The notes: generated by a model not told the origin, from the sequence alone. DNA of 64,000 bases from Sphingopyxis sp. H115 (GCF_001468465.1 NZ_LNSA01000005.1:1-64000), one strand, 5' to 3'; positions 26,179 through 34,871 are shown, numbered from the stretch's first letter. Translations and numbers: made by a program.

Positions 26179-27330
26179 TTACAGCCTTTCGATGATGGTG
26201 ACGTTGGCCTGGCCGCCGCCTTCGCACATGGTCTGGAGGCCGTAGCGGCCGCCGGTGCGTTCGAGCGCGCCGAGCAAGGTGGTCATGAGGCGTGCGCCGG
26301 TGGCGCCGATCGGATGGCCGAGCGCGATCGCGCCGCCCTGCACGTTGACCTTTTCATGGGGGACGCCGAGTTCCTGCATCCACGCCATTGGAATGCTCGC
26401 GAACGCTTCGTTGCATTCGAACAGGTCGATGTCGCCCACCGACATGCCCGCCTTTTCAAGCGCATATTTCGTTGCGGGGATCGGGCCGGTGAGCATCCAC
26501 ACCGGATTGTCGGCGCGAACCGACAAATGGTGGATGCGCGCGCGGGGCTTCACCCCATGCGCCTTCACCGCCGCCTCGCTCGCGATCAGCAGCGCGGCCG
26601 CGCCGTCGCAATTCTGGCTGGCAATGCCGGCGGTAATGACGCCGCCCTCGTTGACGGTCTTCAGCGTCGCGAGCCCTTCGGGGGTCGTCTGCGGGCGGAC
26701 GGTTTCGTCCTGTTCGAGTCCTTCGAAGGGGGCGATTTCGCCCTTGAACCAGCCATTGTCGATCGCGGCCTGCGCGCGGCGATGCGATTCTGTCGCGAAT
26801 TCTTCCATCGCCTCTCTGCTGATCTGCCACTTATTGGCGATCATCTCGGCCGACTTGATCTGGTTGATCTCCTCGGTGCCGTAACGCGCGTCCCATCCCT
26901 TCGCGCCGACGAAGGGACTGTCGAAGCCATAGGCTTGCCCAGCATACATGGCGGCCGAGATAGGAATGGCGTTCATCGCCTGACTGCCGCCCGCGACGAC
27001 CAGATCCTGCGTCCCGCTCATCACGCCCTGCGCGGCGAAATGCACCGCCTGCTGTGACGATCCGCATTGGCGGTCGATCGTCGTGCCGGGGACATGCTCG
27101 GGCAGGCCCGCAACCAGCCATGCGGTGCGGCCGATGTCGCCCGCCTGCGGGCCGATCGTATCACAGCAACCCCAGACGACATCGTCGACCAGATTGGCAT
27201 CGATCCCGGTGCGCTCGACCAGCGCCGTGATCGGGTGCGCGGCAAGGTCGGCGGGGTGGACGGCGGCGAGGCTGCCCTTCTTGCGCCCGATCGGGGTGCG
27301 GACGGCGTCGATGATATAGGCTTCAGCCAT
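26179..27330 (-). CDS. fadA6: Acetyl-CoA acyltransferase (FadA6-like thiolase)
   Basis: 383 residues of a degradative thiolase. The nucleophilic Cys89 is in TIDRQCGSSQQA. The other catalytic residues lie in NEAFASIPMAW, the His motif GHPIGATGAR and the terminal Cys of MCEGGGQAN. It would release acetyl-CoA or a related unit from a beta-ketoacyl-CoA late in the HIP pathway; FadA6 has this role in mycobacteria. It sits between the second short ACAD and the SDR gene. Specificity to FadA6 is inferred from context more than from unique residues. Confidence 0.85.
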   Translation of the reverse strand: MAEAYIIDAVRTPIGRKKGSLAAVHPADLAAHPITALVERTGIDANLVDDVVWGCCDTIGPQAGDIGRTAWLVAGLPEHVPGTTIDRQCGSSQQAVHFAAQGVMSGTQDLVVAGGSQAMNAIPISAAMYAGQAYGFDSPFVGAKGWDARYGTEEINQIKSAEMIANKWQISREAMEEFATESHRRAQAAIDNGWFKGEIAPFEGLEQDETVRPQTTPEGLATLKTVNEGGVITAGIASQNCDGAAALLIASEAAVKAHGVKPRARIHHLSVRADNPVWMLTGPIPATKYALEKAGMSVGDIDLFECNEAFASIPMAWMQELGVPHEKVNVQGGAIALGHPIGATGARLMTTLLGALERTGGRYGLQTMCEGGGQANVTIIERL

Positions 27331-27342
27331 TGATGATTTCCC

Positions 27343-28356
27343 TTATGCGAAGCTGTGGCCGGGGCCGATCGGCAGCGCGCCGCCGATGACGGCGGCGTCG
27401 ATGCGCGCGAGGTGGAAGGCGCGGTCGCCCCATGCCCCGGACAGCGCCCAGGCGCGTTTCATCCAGAAATGCAGGTCGACTTCATAGGTATAGCCCATCG
27501 CGCCGTGCGTCTGGATCGCGGTCTCGCTCATCGCCCACGCGGCGTCGGCGGCGGCAAGCTTCGCATGGCTCACATGCACCGGCGCGCTGGCCGATCCTTC
27601 GGCTAGCGCCACCGCGGCTCGCTGGATTACGGGCTTGGCGAACTCGATCTTGACGACCGCGGTCGCGAGGTGATGCTTGACCGCCTGAAAGCTGCCGATC
27701 GGCTGGCCGAACTGGCTGCGGTTTTTCGCATAGTCGGTCGCCTGTTCGAGCATCGCGTCGGCGACGCCGACCAGCTGCGCGGCGTCAATCAGCGCGGCAT
27801 GGTCGAGCAGCGCATCGGCCGAGCCCACTTCAGTGCCTTCGGCTGCCACCGGCGCATAGAGGCGGCGGAGGGGATCGACGCTTTCGAGAAGATCGGCGCG
27901 GCCATTGTTTTCGGCGAGCAGCAGCGCGCCGTCCTTGACCGACAGGACATGGCTCGCGCCATTGAGATCGGCGACCCACGGATTGACCGGATGCTGGAGC
28001 GCGATTTTCGCCTCGCCGGTGGCAATTGCCGCGAGCAGTGCATCCTGATTGCCCGCCTTGCCGAGCAAAGGCGCGGCGATGAGCGCGGTGTCGGCGAGCG
28101 GTTCGGCGACCCCGGCGCGGCCGAGTTCGGCGGCGATCAGCACGCCGTCGAGCAACGACAGGCCGAGTCCGCCTTCCGCCTCGGGAACGAGCAGGCCTGG
28201 CAGGCCCATTTCGACAAGGCCCTGCCAGACATCGGCCGACCGGCGGCTGTCGCTTGCGTCGAGCGCGCGGAGCAGCTCGGGCGCGTGAACGCCCGCCAGA
28301 TAGTCGCGCACGCCCTGCGTCAGCACCGCCTGATCTTCAGTGATCGTGAAATCCAT
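27343..28356 (-). CDS. Acyl-CoA dehydrogenase, short subunit (pair 2)
   Basis: 337 residues, again short. It begins MDFTITEDQAVLTQGVRDYL. The C-terminal half has NRSQFGQPIGSFQAVKHHLA and IQTHGAMGYTYEVDLHFWMK, while the central flavin-binding beta domain is weakly conserved. It resembles FadE-type beta subunits of heterotetrameric steroid ACADs. It lies six bases after its long partner (28363-29514), and the fadA6-like gene follows after 12 bases. Confidence 0.85.
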   Translation of the reverse strand: MDFTITEDQAVLTQGVRDYLAGVHAPELLRALDASDSRRSADVWQGLVEMGLPGLLVPEAEGGLGLSLLDGVLIAAELGRAGVAEPLADTALIAAPLLGKAGNQDALLAAIATGEAKIALQHPVNPWVADLNGASHVLSVKDGALLLAENNGRADLLESVDPLRRLYAPVAAEGTEVGSADALLDHAALIDAAQLVGVADAMLEQATDYAKNRSQFGQPIGSFQAVKHHLATAVVKIEFAKPVIQRAAVALAEGSASAPVHVSHAKLAAADAAWAMSETAIQTHGAMGYTYEVDLHFWMKRAWALSGAWGDRAFHLARIDAAVIGGALPIGPGHSFA

Positions 28357-28362
28357 CGCGGC

Positions 28363-29514
28363 TTACCTCGGCAGGCCGAGCAGGCGCTCGGCGATGATGT
28401 TGCGCTGGATCTCGTTCGACCCGGCGTAGATCGGGCCCGAGAGTGAGAAGATATAGCCTTCGAGCCATGTGTTGAGCGCGCCACCGTCGAAGTGCCGCAG
28501 CTCGGCCGAAGCGCCGAGAAGCTGCATCGCGGTGCGGTGCGCGGCGCGGTCGAGTTCGGACCAGAATATCTTGTTGAGGCTCGCTTCGGCGCCGATATGC
28601 CCGCCCGCCATGATCTTCGAAGCGACGGCATAGGTATTGTAGGCATAGGCTTGCGCGTCCATCCACGCCTGCATCACCTGCTCGCGCGCGGCGGGCGCGG
28701 CGGCGGCCTCATGCTTGCGGAACAACGCGACGAGGCGTTCGGCGGCCGCCTGAAAGCGCGCGGGCGAACGCAGCATCAACCCGCGTTCGAAGCCCGCGGT
28801 CGCCATCGCGACGTTCCAGCCTTCGCCTTCGCCCGCGATGCGGTTTGCGACCGGCACGCGTACCTCATCGAAGAACAGCTCGGCAAAGCCCGGATCGCCG
28901 TGAAGCTGGCGGATCGGGCGGCGCGTGACGCCGGGGGCGTTGAGGTCGAAGAGGATGAAGCTCAACCCCTTGTGGCGCTTCGAGTCCGGATCGGTGCGGA
29001 ACAGGCCGAAGCCCCAGTCGGCAAAGCTTGCGCGGCTCGACCAGGTCTTTTGCCCGCTGATGACATAATGGTCGCCGTCGCGGATCGCCTTCGACGTGAT
29101 CGCCGCCATGTCCGACCCGGCGTTTGGCTCGGACCAGGCCTGCGCCCAGATCAGTTCGCCCTTTGCCATCGGCGTGAGGAAGCGTGCTTTCTGTTCGTCG
29201 GTGCCGAACTCCATCACCGTCGGGCCGAGCAGGAAGATGCCGTTCTGGTTGACGCGCAGGGGCGCCCCGGCGCGGTAATATTCTTCCTCGAAGATCAGCC
29301 ACTGGATCAGGTCGAGCCCGCGTCCGCCATAGGCTTCGGGCCACGTCACCATCCCCCAGTTGCCGCTCGCGAGCTTGCGCTCCCATTCGACGTGCTGATG
29401 ATAGCCGTCCTCGCGCTCGAGCGTGACCAGCGGCTTCTTGGGGACATTCGCTTCCATCCACGCGCGCACTTCAGCGCGGAAGGCCTGTTGTTCGGAGGTA
29501 TAGGCGAGGTGCAT
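28363..29514 (-). CDS. Acyl-CoA dehydrogenase, long subunit (pair 2)
   Basis: 383 residues with the complete ACAD middle domain (QAWSEPNAGSDMAAITSKAI, ISGQKTWSSRASFADWGF) and the C-terminal PIYAGSNEIQRNIIAERLLG. The residue in the canonical Glu position of MCAD is Ala here, so the base must be elsewhere. It probably pairs with the following 337-residue protein as an alpha2beta2 enzyme. Its ATG overlaps the echA20-like stop by one base. It would act on a ring-opened HIP intermediate, but which of the two pairs does which step cannot be told from sequence. Confidence 0.88.
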   Translation of the reverse strand: MHLAYTSEQQAFRAEVRAWMEANVPKKPLVTLEREDGYHQHVEWERKLASGNWGMVTWPEAYGGRGLDLIQWLIFEEEYYRAGAPLRVNQNGIFLLGPTVMEFGTDEQKARFLTPMAKGELIWAQAWSEPNAGSDMAAITSKAIRDGDHYVISGQKTWSSRASFADWGFGLFRTDPDSKRHKGLSFILFDLNAPGVTRRPIRQLHGDPGFAELFFDEVRVPVANRIAGEGEGWNVAMATAGFERGLMLRSPARFQAAAERLVALFRKHEAAAAPAAREQVMQAWMDAQAYAYNTYAVASKIMAGGHIGAEASLNKIFWSELDRAAHRTAMQLLGASAELRHFDGGALNTWLEGYIFSLSGPIYAGSNEIQRNIIAERLLGLPR

Positions 29515-30269
29515 CAGAATTCGGCCGCCTTGCCCGTCTCGACAAAGGCATCGCGCGATTTCTGGCTGTCTTCGTGCATGTACATTTCGAGCGTGAAGCC
29601 CTGTTCCCAGCGATAGCCGCGGTCGACGTCGCGTGCTTCGAGCCCGTTCAGCGCTTCCTTCGCGATCACCAGTGCCTTGCGCGACTTGCCCGCGATGACG
29701 CTCGCGAAGGCGCGTGCCTCTTCGACGAGCTTTTCGCGTGGCACGACTTTCTCGACCGCGCCGAGCCGATACGCCTCCTCGACGGGAATATTGCCGCCGG
29801 TGAAGAAGGCCGCGCGCACCTTGTGCAGCGGCAGCATGCGCGAGAGGTGCGATGCGCCGCCCATCGCCCCGCGATCGACCTCGGGCAGCGAGAAATAGGC
29901 GTCGTCGGCGGCAATGATTGTGTCGCTCGCGCCGCAGATGCCGATGCCGCCGCCGATCACGAATTTATGCACCGCGACGACCACCGGCACCTCGCAGTCG
30001 CGTACCGCCTTGAAGGTCAGATAATTGCCACGGTTGAGCAAGGTGATACGGTCGGGATGCGCCTGCATTTCCTTGATATCGACGCCGCCGCAGAAGCCGC
30101 GCGCGCTTTCGGCAGCTCGGATGAGCACGACGTTGACCTCGGGATTGCTGCCGGCGTCGCGGATGATCGCGGGCAGGCTGTTCCACGTCGCGCTGTCGAA
30201 CGCGTTGACCGGCGGGACGTCGAAGACGATCTCGGCGATGCGGTCCTTGATCTCACTATGGATCGGCAT
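29514..30269 (-). CDS. echA20: EchA20-like ring-D-opening hydrolase (crotonase family)
   Basis: 251 residues of the crotonase fold: oxyanion segments SARGFCGGVDIKEMQ and KFVIGGGIGICGASD, and LPEVDRGAMGGASHLSRMLP. These stretches, and the C-terminal YRWEQGFTLEMYM, resemble EchA20 (Rv3550; ScdN in Comamonas). That enzyme hydrolyses ring D of the HIEC-CoA intermediate by a retro-Claisen-type reaction, giving COCHEA-CoA for IpdAB. The gene is three bases after ipdC and overlaps the ACAD gene by one base. This pairing with ipdAB and ipdC is the pathway's signature. Confidence 0.82.
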   Translation of the reverse strand: MPIHSEIKDRIAEIVFDVPPVNAFDSATWNSLPAIIRDAGSNPEVNVVLIRAAESARGFCGGVDIKEMQAHPDRITLLNRGNYLTFKAVRDCEVPVVVAVHKFVIGGGIGICGASDTIIAADDAYFSLPEVDRGAMGGASHLSRMLPLHKVRAAFFTGGNIPVEEAYRLGAVEKVVPREKLVEEARAFASVIAGKSRKALVIAKEALNGLEARDVDRGYRWEQGFTLEMYMHEDSQKSRDAFVETGKAAEF

Positions 30270-30272
30270 GGG

Positions 30273-31352
30273 TCAGACCCCTGTTGTCGAAGAAGAGGAG
30301 AGGGCGGCGATCCGCGCGCGCGCGTCGCGTTCGATGCCCGCGAGCAGGTCGGCGCAGCCCGGCAGATCGTCGAGCCGCCCGGCGACGAGGCCGGTTGCCA
30401 TCAGGCCGCGGTCGGGGTCACCTTCGACGACCGCCTTCTGGATCAACATCGGTGCCGAGGCGGCCATCATCGCCTGCGGCAGCGTCAGCCCGCCGTGGCT
30501 GGTCATGCCCTTCGCGGCTTTGAACAATTCGCCGAACGAGGCGCCGGTCTGGCGTTTCATCGCAAGCCCGCTCTCGACCGCGCGGCGCCAGATGCCGAGA
30601 CCCGTCGAACGCTCGATCCGGTTGAGCAGGGCGTTTTTGATCATCCGCTGCGGCAGGCCGTCGACCTTGGTCGAAACGAGGATATCGTCGGTGCCCGCCT
30701 TGACGTAGCGCGCCTTGGTGAGGTCGGGGATCGGGCTTTCGCGCGTCATCAGGAAGCGCGTTCCCATCGCGATGCCGACCGCGCCGAAGGCCAGCGCCGC
30801 TGCGAGCCCGCGCCCGTCGCCGAAGCCGCCCGCGGCGATCACCGGCACCTTCACCGCGTCGAGCACCTGCGGCAGCAGGATCGTCGAGGCGACCGAGCCC
30901 GTATGCCCGCCGCCTTCGCCGCCCTGCACCGTGACCATGTCGACGCCCAATTGCACCATCTTCTGCGCATGCTTGACCGCGCCGACGGTCGGCACGCAAA
31001 GGATGCCTGCGTCCTTGAAGCGGCCGATCATCTTCGCATCGGGGCCGCGCCCGAAGCTCACCGCGCGGACCTGATCGCGGTGCTTCAGGATGATCTCGAC
31101 GATCTCGACCGCGCCGGGCTGGAACATGTGGAAATTGACGCCGAAAGGCTGCCGCGTGCCCTGTTTGACGCTGAGGATCGCAGCTTCGAGCTCGGCAGGC
31201 TGCATCACCGCGCCCGCGAGGAAGCCGAACGCGCCCGCCTCGCTCGACGCGATCACCAGCCCCGGTGTCGCGATCCAGCCCATCGCGGTCTGGATCACCG
31301 GCAAGCGGCAGCCGAGCCGCTCGGTCAGAAGGGTGGCGAGCGGGTCGGCCAT
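30273..31352 (-). CDS. ipdC: IpdC-like flavin-dependent oxidoreductase (NPD/2-nitropropane dioxygenase family)
   Basis: 359 residues from MADPLATLLTERLG, a TIM-barrel FMN enzyme. Family motifs are PVIQTAMGWIATPGLVIASS at the N-terminus, VQGGEGGGHTG (FMN phosphate region), VIAAGGFGDGRGLAAALAFG and MGTRFLMTRES. The C-terminal TGLVAGRLDDLPGCADLLAG resembles IpdC (Rv3553; ScdK). IpdC acts in the HIP pathway between IpdF and EchA20, on a CoA thioester. The nitronate monooxygenase annotation that automated tools would give is a family label. Its start overlaps the upstream hydratase stop by one base. Confidence 0.82.
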   Translation of the reverse strand: MADPLATLLTERLGCRLPVIQTAMGWIATPGLVIASSEAGAFGFLAGAVMQPAELEAAILSVKQGTRQPFGVNFHMFQPGAVEIVEIILKHRDQVRAVSFGRGPDAKMIGRFKDAGILCVPTVGAVKHAQKMVQLGVDMVTVQGGEGGGHTGSVASTILLPQVLDAVKVPVIAAGGFGDGRGLAAALAFGAVGIAMGTRFLMTRESPIPDLTKARYVKAGTDDILVSTKVDGLPQRMIKNALLNRIERSTGLGIWRRAVESGLAMKRQTGASFGELFKAAKGMTSHGGLTLPQAMMAASAPMLIQKAVVEGDPDRGLMATGLVAGRLDDLPGCADLLAGIERDARARIAALSSSSTTGV

Positions 31353-32257
31353 CAGCCCGCGGCATCCTTCTTGTTCGCCGCCGCCATCTTCTTGCCGTCG
31401 AAACCGGCGATATAGTCGCCCTTGACGAGGCTGTTGTTCGCGTGCGCGAAATGATGATAGCCGAACGCCGCGTCGATCCCGGCATTCTTGCCCGCCAGCG
31501 TCTCCATATGGTTGCACGCCTGCTTGGCGAGCTGCAGCGCGAGACGCGGCTGGGTCGCAATCCGCTCGGCGACGCGCTTGACCTCGTCGGCCAGCTCGGC
31601 GCGCGGGACGACGCGGTTGACCATCCCGGCTTCGCGCGCACGTTCGGCGCTCATCCGTTCGCCGAGGAACAGGAATTCCTTCGCCAGCCGGACATTGAGC
31701 TCATGACAGTGCGCGAAATATTCGAGCCCCGGGAAACCCATCTGCAGCACCGGGTCCTGAAAGAAGGCGTCGTCGGAAGCGATGATCAGATCGCACACCC
31801 ACGCGAGCATCAGCCCGCCGGCGATGCAGCCGCCATGGACCTGCGCGATGGTGGGCTTGGGAATGTCCCGCCACCTCTTGCACATGCCCAGATATTGCTC
31901 ATGCTCGCGGGCATAGGCCTTTTCGGCGCCCGCCTTGGTTGCATGGTCGTACCACATCAGCCGCCGATCGACGCGCGAGTGAAAGTCGCGCCCCGGCGTG
32001 CCGATGTCGTGACCGGCGCTGAAATGCTTGGCGTCCGATTTCAGCACGATGACCTTGACCGCATCGTCGTCGACCGCGCGGAAGAAGGCGTCGTCGAGAG
32101 CATAGGTCATCTGGCTGTTCTGGACATTATGATATTGCGGGCGGTTGAGCGTCACCCACGCAATGCCGTCCGCCGCCTCATAGAGGACCGGCGTGTCGGT
32201 CTCGTAAACCGGCGCTTCGTCGACCGGCGGGACCAGTCCGTCATTCTGCTCGCTCAT
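31352..32257 (-). CDS. Enoyl-CoA hydratase/isomerase of the HIP operon
   Basis: 301 residues, longer than EchA20 because of a N-terminal extension (about 25 residues) and an insertion near residues 95-125. Crotonase elements are AKHFSAGHDIGTPGRD and VHGGCIAGGLMLAWVCDLII, then GFPGLEYFAHCHELNVR. It begins with AGAGGA eight bases before the ATG, four bases after ipdB. It is expected to hydrate the alpha,beta-unsaturated CoA ester made by one of the dehydrogenase pairs. Exact step not assignable. Confidence 0.82.
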   Translation of the reverse strand: MSEQNDGLVPPVDEAPVYETDTPVLYEAADGIAWVTLNRPQYHNVQNSQMTYALDDAFFRAVDDDAVKVIVLKSDAKHFSAGHDIGTPGRDFHSRVDRRLMWYDHATKAGAEKAYAREHEQYLGMCKRWRDIPKPTIAQVHGGCIAGGLMLAWVCDLIIASDDAFFQDPVLQMGFPGLEYFAHCHELNVRLAKEFLFLGERMSAERAREAGMVNRVVPRAELADEVKRVAERIATQPRLALQLAKQACNHMETLAGKNAGIDAAFGYHHFAHANNSLVKGDYIAGFDGKKMAAANKKDAAG

Positions 32258-32260
32258 CGT

Positions 32261-33061
32261 TCAGTTCCTCTTGCCCGCAGGATTGTCCTTGATCACCGTC
32301 GCGCGGAGATTGTGCGGATCGAGCTGCGCGATGATCGCAAGTTGCTCGGCGGTCGGGGCCGGGGTGGTCTTGATCTCGGCGGCGGCTTCGAGCGCGAAGC
32401 CGGTCGCCTCCTGCACCTGATCGAAGATCACGCCGGGGTGGAGCATGACGACGCGGATCGCATGGTCCTTGCCGCCGAAATCCATGACGCAGAGGTCGGT
32501 GACGATCAGGCGCAGGTCGACGCGGCTGAAATTCACGCCTGGGGCACGCCGCGCGGGATTGTAGCCGACGCTCGACACCATATCGACTTCGCCCTCGACG
32601 AAGACGCGCTTCGAATGCGCGGGGACGAACATCGAATTGATGTGGCAGATGCTGTTGCCCGGAAAACCGCGCGCGCCGAGCATCTGCACCTTCGGCTGGT
32701 CATAGCTGCCGCCAAGGTAGGAGATGTTCGTCTGGCCGAAGCGGTCGATCTGGCTCGGCGTGACCATCGCGTGGCGCTTGCCCGGCCACACCGCGGCGTC
32801 GAAGAAGCGCGAGAAGGGGAGATAGCCCGCCGCCTTGCGGTCGTCATAGCCGCGCGGGCCGAGCGGCACCGGGTCCTCGACCAGATACGCCTCGCCATCG
32901 GTCATCATCAGTTCGGGTGTGTGCGTCAGCTTGGCGAGCGACGCGGCGAGGCGCGGCGCGGGGCCGATGCCGGTCGCGACGAGTTCGCCATTGCCGCGCC
33001 ACGCTTCGGACGCGGCGACGATCAGTTGTTCGCAGAGGGTGAAATCGGGTGCGGTGGTCAT
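32261..33061 (-). CDS. ipdB: IpdB, beta subunit of COCHEA-CoA hydrolase
   Basis: 266 residues of the class-I CoA-transferase fold. The sequence MTDGEAYLVEDPVPLGPRGY, then GYLPFSRFFDAAVWPGKRHA, MVTPSQIDRFGQTNISYLGG, GARGFPGNSICHINS and VMDFGGKDHAIRVVMLHPGV matches the IpdB (Rv3552; ScdL2) pattern. IpdAB is not a transferase. It hydrolytically opens the last steroid ring (COCHEA-CoA) to give 4-methyl-5-oxo-octanedioyl-CoA. The ATG is 13 bases after ipdA, preceded by GAGG. The two subunits are always adjacent in steroid degraders. Confidence 0.88.
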   Translation of the reverse strand: MTTAPDFTLCEQLIVAASEAWRGNGELVATGIGPAPRLAASLAKLTHTPELMMTDGEAYLVEDPVPLGPRGYDDRKAAGYLPFSRFFDAAVWPGKRHAMVTPSQIDRFGQTNISYLGGSYDQPKVQMLGARGFPGNSICHINSMFVPAHSKRVFVEGEVDMVSSVGYNPARRAPGVNFSRVDLRLIVTDLCVMDFGGKDHAIRVVMLHPGVIFDQVQEATGFALEAAAEIKTTPAPTAEQLAIIAQLDPHNLRATVIKDNPAGKRN

Positions 33062-33074
33062 GGTGTCGGCCGCC

Positions 33075-33950
33075 TCAGAAGATGGGAAGGGGGAGGGCGG
33101 CGACGGCGTCCTTGCCGCCGACGCGGTCGAGGTAGCCCGCTTCGTCAGCGCCGACGACGTCCGCGGCATAGGCGTCCCAGCCGCCGTCCTCGCGCGCGCT
33201 CGCGGCGTAAGCCTTGAGATGCTGCATGTCCCAGCCGTACGAAGGCGGCAGCGAGGTCGGATGCGCGCCGAGCGGGGCCGCAATCACGGCGTGGACGAAA
33301 CAACGCTCGACGATGTTGGCGCGGGCCTCCTCGGGATAGCTATGATCCATCCGGTCGACGATTTCTTCGGCCGAAACGAATGTCTTGTCCGCCGCACGCG
33401 CGAACCATTCGTCATAATAGGTATCAGGCCCGAGCGCCTGGATATTGCCGAGCTTGTCGGCGCGGTGAACATGGAGCAGCGCCGCATCGAGTTTCAGCGC
33501 GGGCATCGCGAGCAGCACCTCGCCATCGTCATAGGGCGACTGCACGGTCTTGAAGCCCCCATGCGTCATCACATCGGTGCCGAGCCCGACATGGGTGGGG
33601 AGGAAGGGCAGGCGGAACGCCGCGGCCTTGAGGCCCCACTGCAGCATCCCCTCGTCGAGTTCCAGGATGTCGAGCGTTCCGGCCTCGCGGGCCTTGCGGA
33701 AATAGGGCTCGAGCGGGATCGCATCCATCGAGACGAAGCCGAAGATCAGCTTCTTCACCTTGCCCGCGGCGCACAGCATGCCGACGTCGGGCCCGCCATA
33801 GGCGACGATGGTGAGGTCCTTGAGGCCCGAACGCAGGATTGCACGCACGAGCGCCATCGGCTTGCGGCGCGGTCCCCAGCCGGCGATCCCGATCGTCATC
33901 CCGCTCTTCAGCGAGGCGACGAACTGCTCGATGGTTAGCTGCTTGTTCAA
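33075..33950 (-). CDS. ipdA: IpdA, alpha subunit of COCHEA-CoA hydrolase
   Basis: 291 residues starting at a TTG with GGAG six bases upstream. The N-terminal SGMTIGIAGWGPRRKPMALV, then YGGPDVGMLCAAGKVKKLIF and GFVSMDAIPLEPYF are strongly IpdA-like (Rv3551; ScdL1). Glu100 in ELDEGMLQWGLKAAA lies where the catalytic glutamate of IpdA is expected; alignment would confirm. It is the first gene of a 12-kb, 13-gene minus-strand operon and is divergent from an SDR gene 150 bases away, so the operon promoter must be in 33951-34100. Confidence 0.88.
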   Translation of the reverse strand: MNKQLTIEQFVASLKSGMTIGIAGWGPRRKPMALVRAILRSGLKDLTIVAYGGPDVGMLCAAGKVKKLIFGFVSMDAIPLEPYFRKAREAGTLDILELDEGMLQWGLKAAAFRLPFLPTHVGLGTDVMTHGGFKTVQSPYDDGEVLLAMPALKLDAALLHVHRADKLGNIQALGPDTYYDEWFARAADKTFVSAEEIVDRMDHSYPEEARANIVERCFVHAVIAAPLGAHPTSLPPSYGWDMQHLKAYAASAREDGGWDAYAADVVGADEAGYLDRVGGKDAVAALPLPIF

Positions 33951-34032
33951 TCCACTCTCCAGTGATCATGCGACGGGAGGTGTGTGCTCCGCCATTGTCC
34001 GATGCGATTAGGGACTCTGGCGGCGGGTTCGA

Positions 34033-34050
34033 TACCGCCATATGGGGGGA
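34033..34050. promoter_or_regulatory. Candidate operator in ipdA/SDR divergent promoter region
   Basis: Near-palindrome TACCGCC-ATAT-GGGGGGA with matching CCnCC/GGnGG arms around an AT centre, within the only intergenic space that can drive the ipd operon. It resembles in layout the dyad at 19090 next to fadD3. Binding protein unknown; the LuxR-type regulator at 17882 is a guess. Confidence 0.35.
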
Positions 34051-34100
34051 GACTTTCTGTTGGCCGGAGCGAAGAGGTCGGTCGAAGGACGGAGGCGGAA

Positions 34101-34871
34101 ATGACAGACGGAAAACGGCGCGTCGCGCTGGTCACCGGTGGTGGTAAGGGTATCGGCCGCGCGATAGCGGGGCGCCTGCTCGCCGACGGTTTCGACGTCG
34201 TGATCTGCGGCCGTAATGCGCCTGCCGAACCCCCATCGCACGAGGCGCGCGCCGCCGAATTCGAGGCGTGCGATGTTCGCATCGCCGACGAGGTGCAGGC
34301 GATGATCGACCGCATCATCGCACGTCATGGCCGACTCAATCTCGTCGTAAATAATGCCGGCGGCTCGCCTGAGGCCGACGCCGCGACCGCATCGCCGCGC
34401 TTCTCCGAGCGCGTGCTTGCGCTGAACCTGCTCGGCCCGCTGCACGTCGCGCAGGCGGCGAACCGGATCATGCAGTCGCAGCCCGAAGGCGGAAGCATCG
34501 TCAACATCGCCAGCGTGTCGGGAGTGCGCCCGTCGCCGGGGACCGCGGTCTATGGCGCGGCAAAGGCCGGGCTGCTCAGCCTCACCGAATCGCTCGCGAT
34601 GGAATGGGGACCGAAGGTGCGCGTCAACGCGGTCGTCGTCGGACTGGTCGCGACCGAGGCGGCACTCGACCATTATGGCGGCGAGGCGGGTATGAAGCGT
34701 ATCGACGCGATGTTGCCGCTCGGCCGCATGGCGGGCGGAATGGACATCGCCGGGGTGGTGAGCTTCCTTGCTTCGACTGACGCCGCTTATGTCAGCGGAG
34801 CGAAGATCGCGGTGCACGGTGGCGGCGAACGTCCGCTATTCCTCTCGCTCGCGCAGATGAACGGCGGATAG
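34101..34871 (+). CDS. Short-chain dehydrogenase/reductase
   Basis: 256 residues, with GGAGGCGGAA directly before the ATG. The SDR motifs are TGGGKGIGRAIAG (dinucleotide), VVNNAGGSPEAD, Ser in NIASVSG and Y-x3-K in AVYGAAKAG. It is divergent from ipdA, the arrangement found for SDRs in steroid-ring operons. It could act on a HIP or ring-C/D hydroxyl; the substrate is not determinable. It is followed by a strong two-way hairpin. Confidence 0.85.
   Translation: MTDGKRRVALVTGGGKGIGRAIAGRLLADGFDVVICGRNAPAEPPSHEARAAEFEACDVRIADEVQAMIDRIIARHGRLNLVVNNAGGSPEADAATASPRFSERVLALNLLGPLHVAQAANRIMQSQPEGGSIVNIASVSGVRPSPGTAVYGAAKAGLLSLTESLAMEWGPKVRVNAVVVGLVATEAALDHYGGEAGMKRIDAMLPLGRMAGGMDIAGVVSFLASTDAAYVSGAKIAVHGGGERPLFLSLAQMNGG

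Noticed and set aside
30273-31352. Nitronate monooxygenase as the true function
   Set aside because: The family label fits the fold, but the position between ipdAB/echA20 genes and the IpdC-like N- and C-terminal stretches favour the HIP-pathway role.
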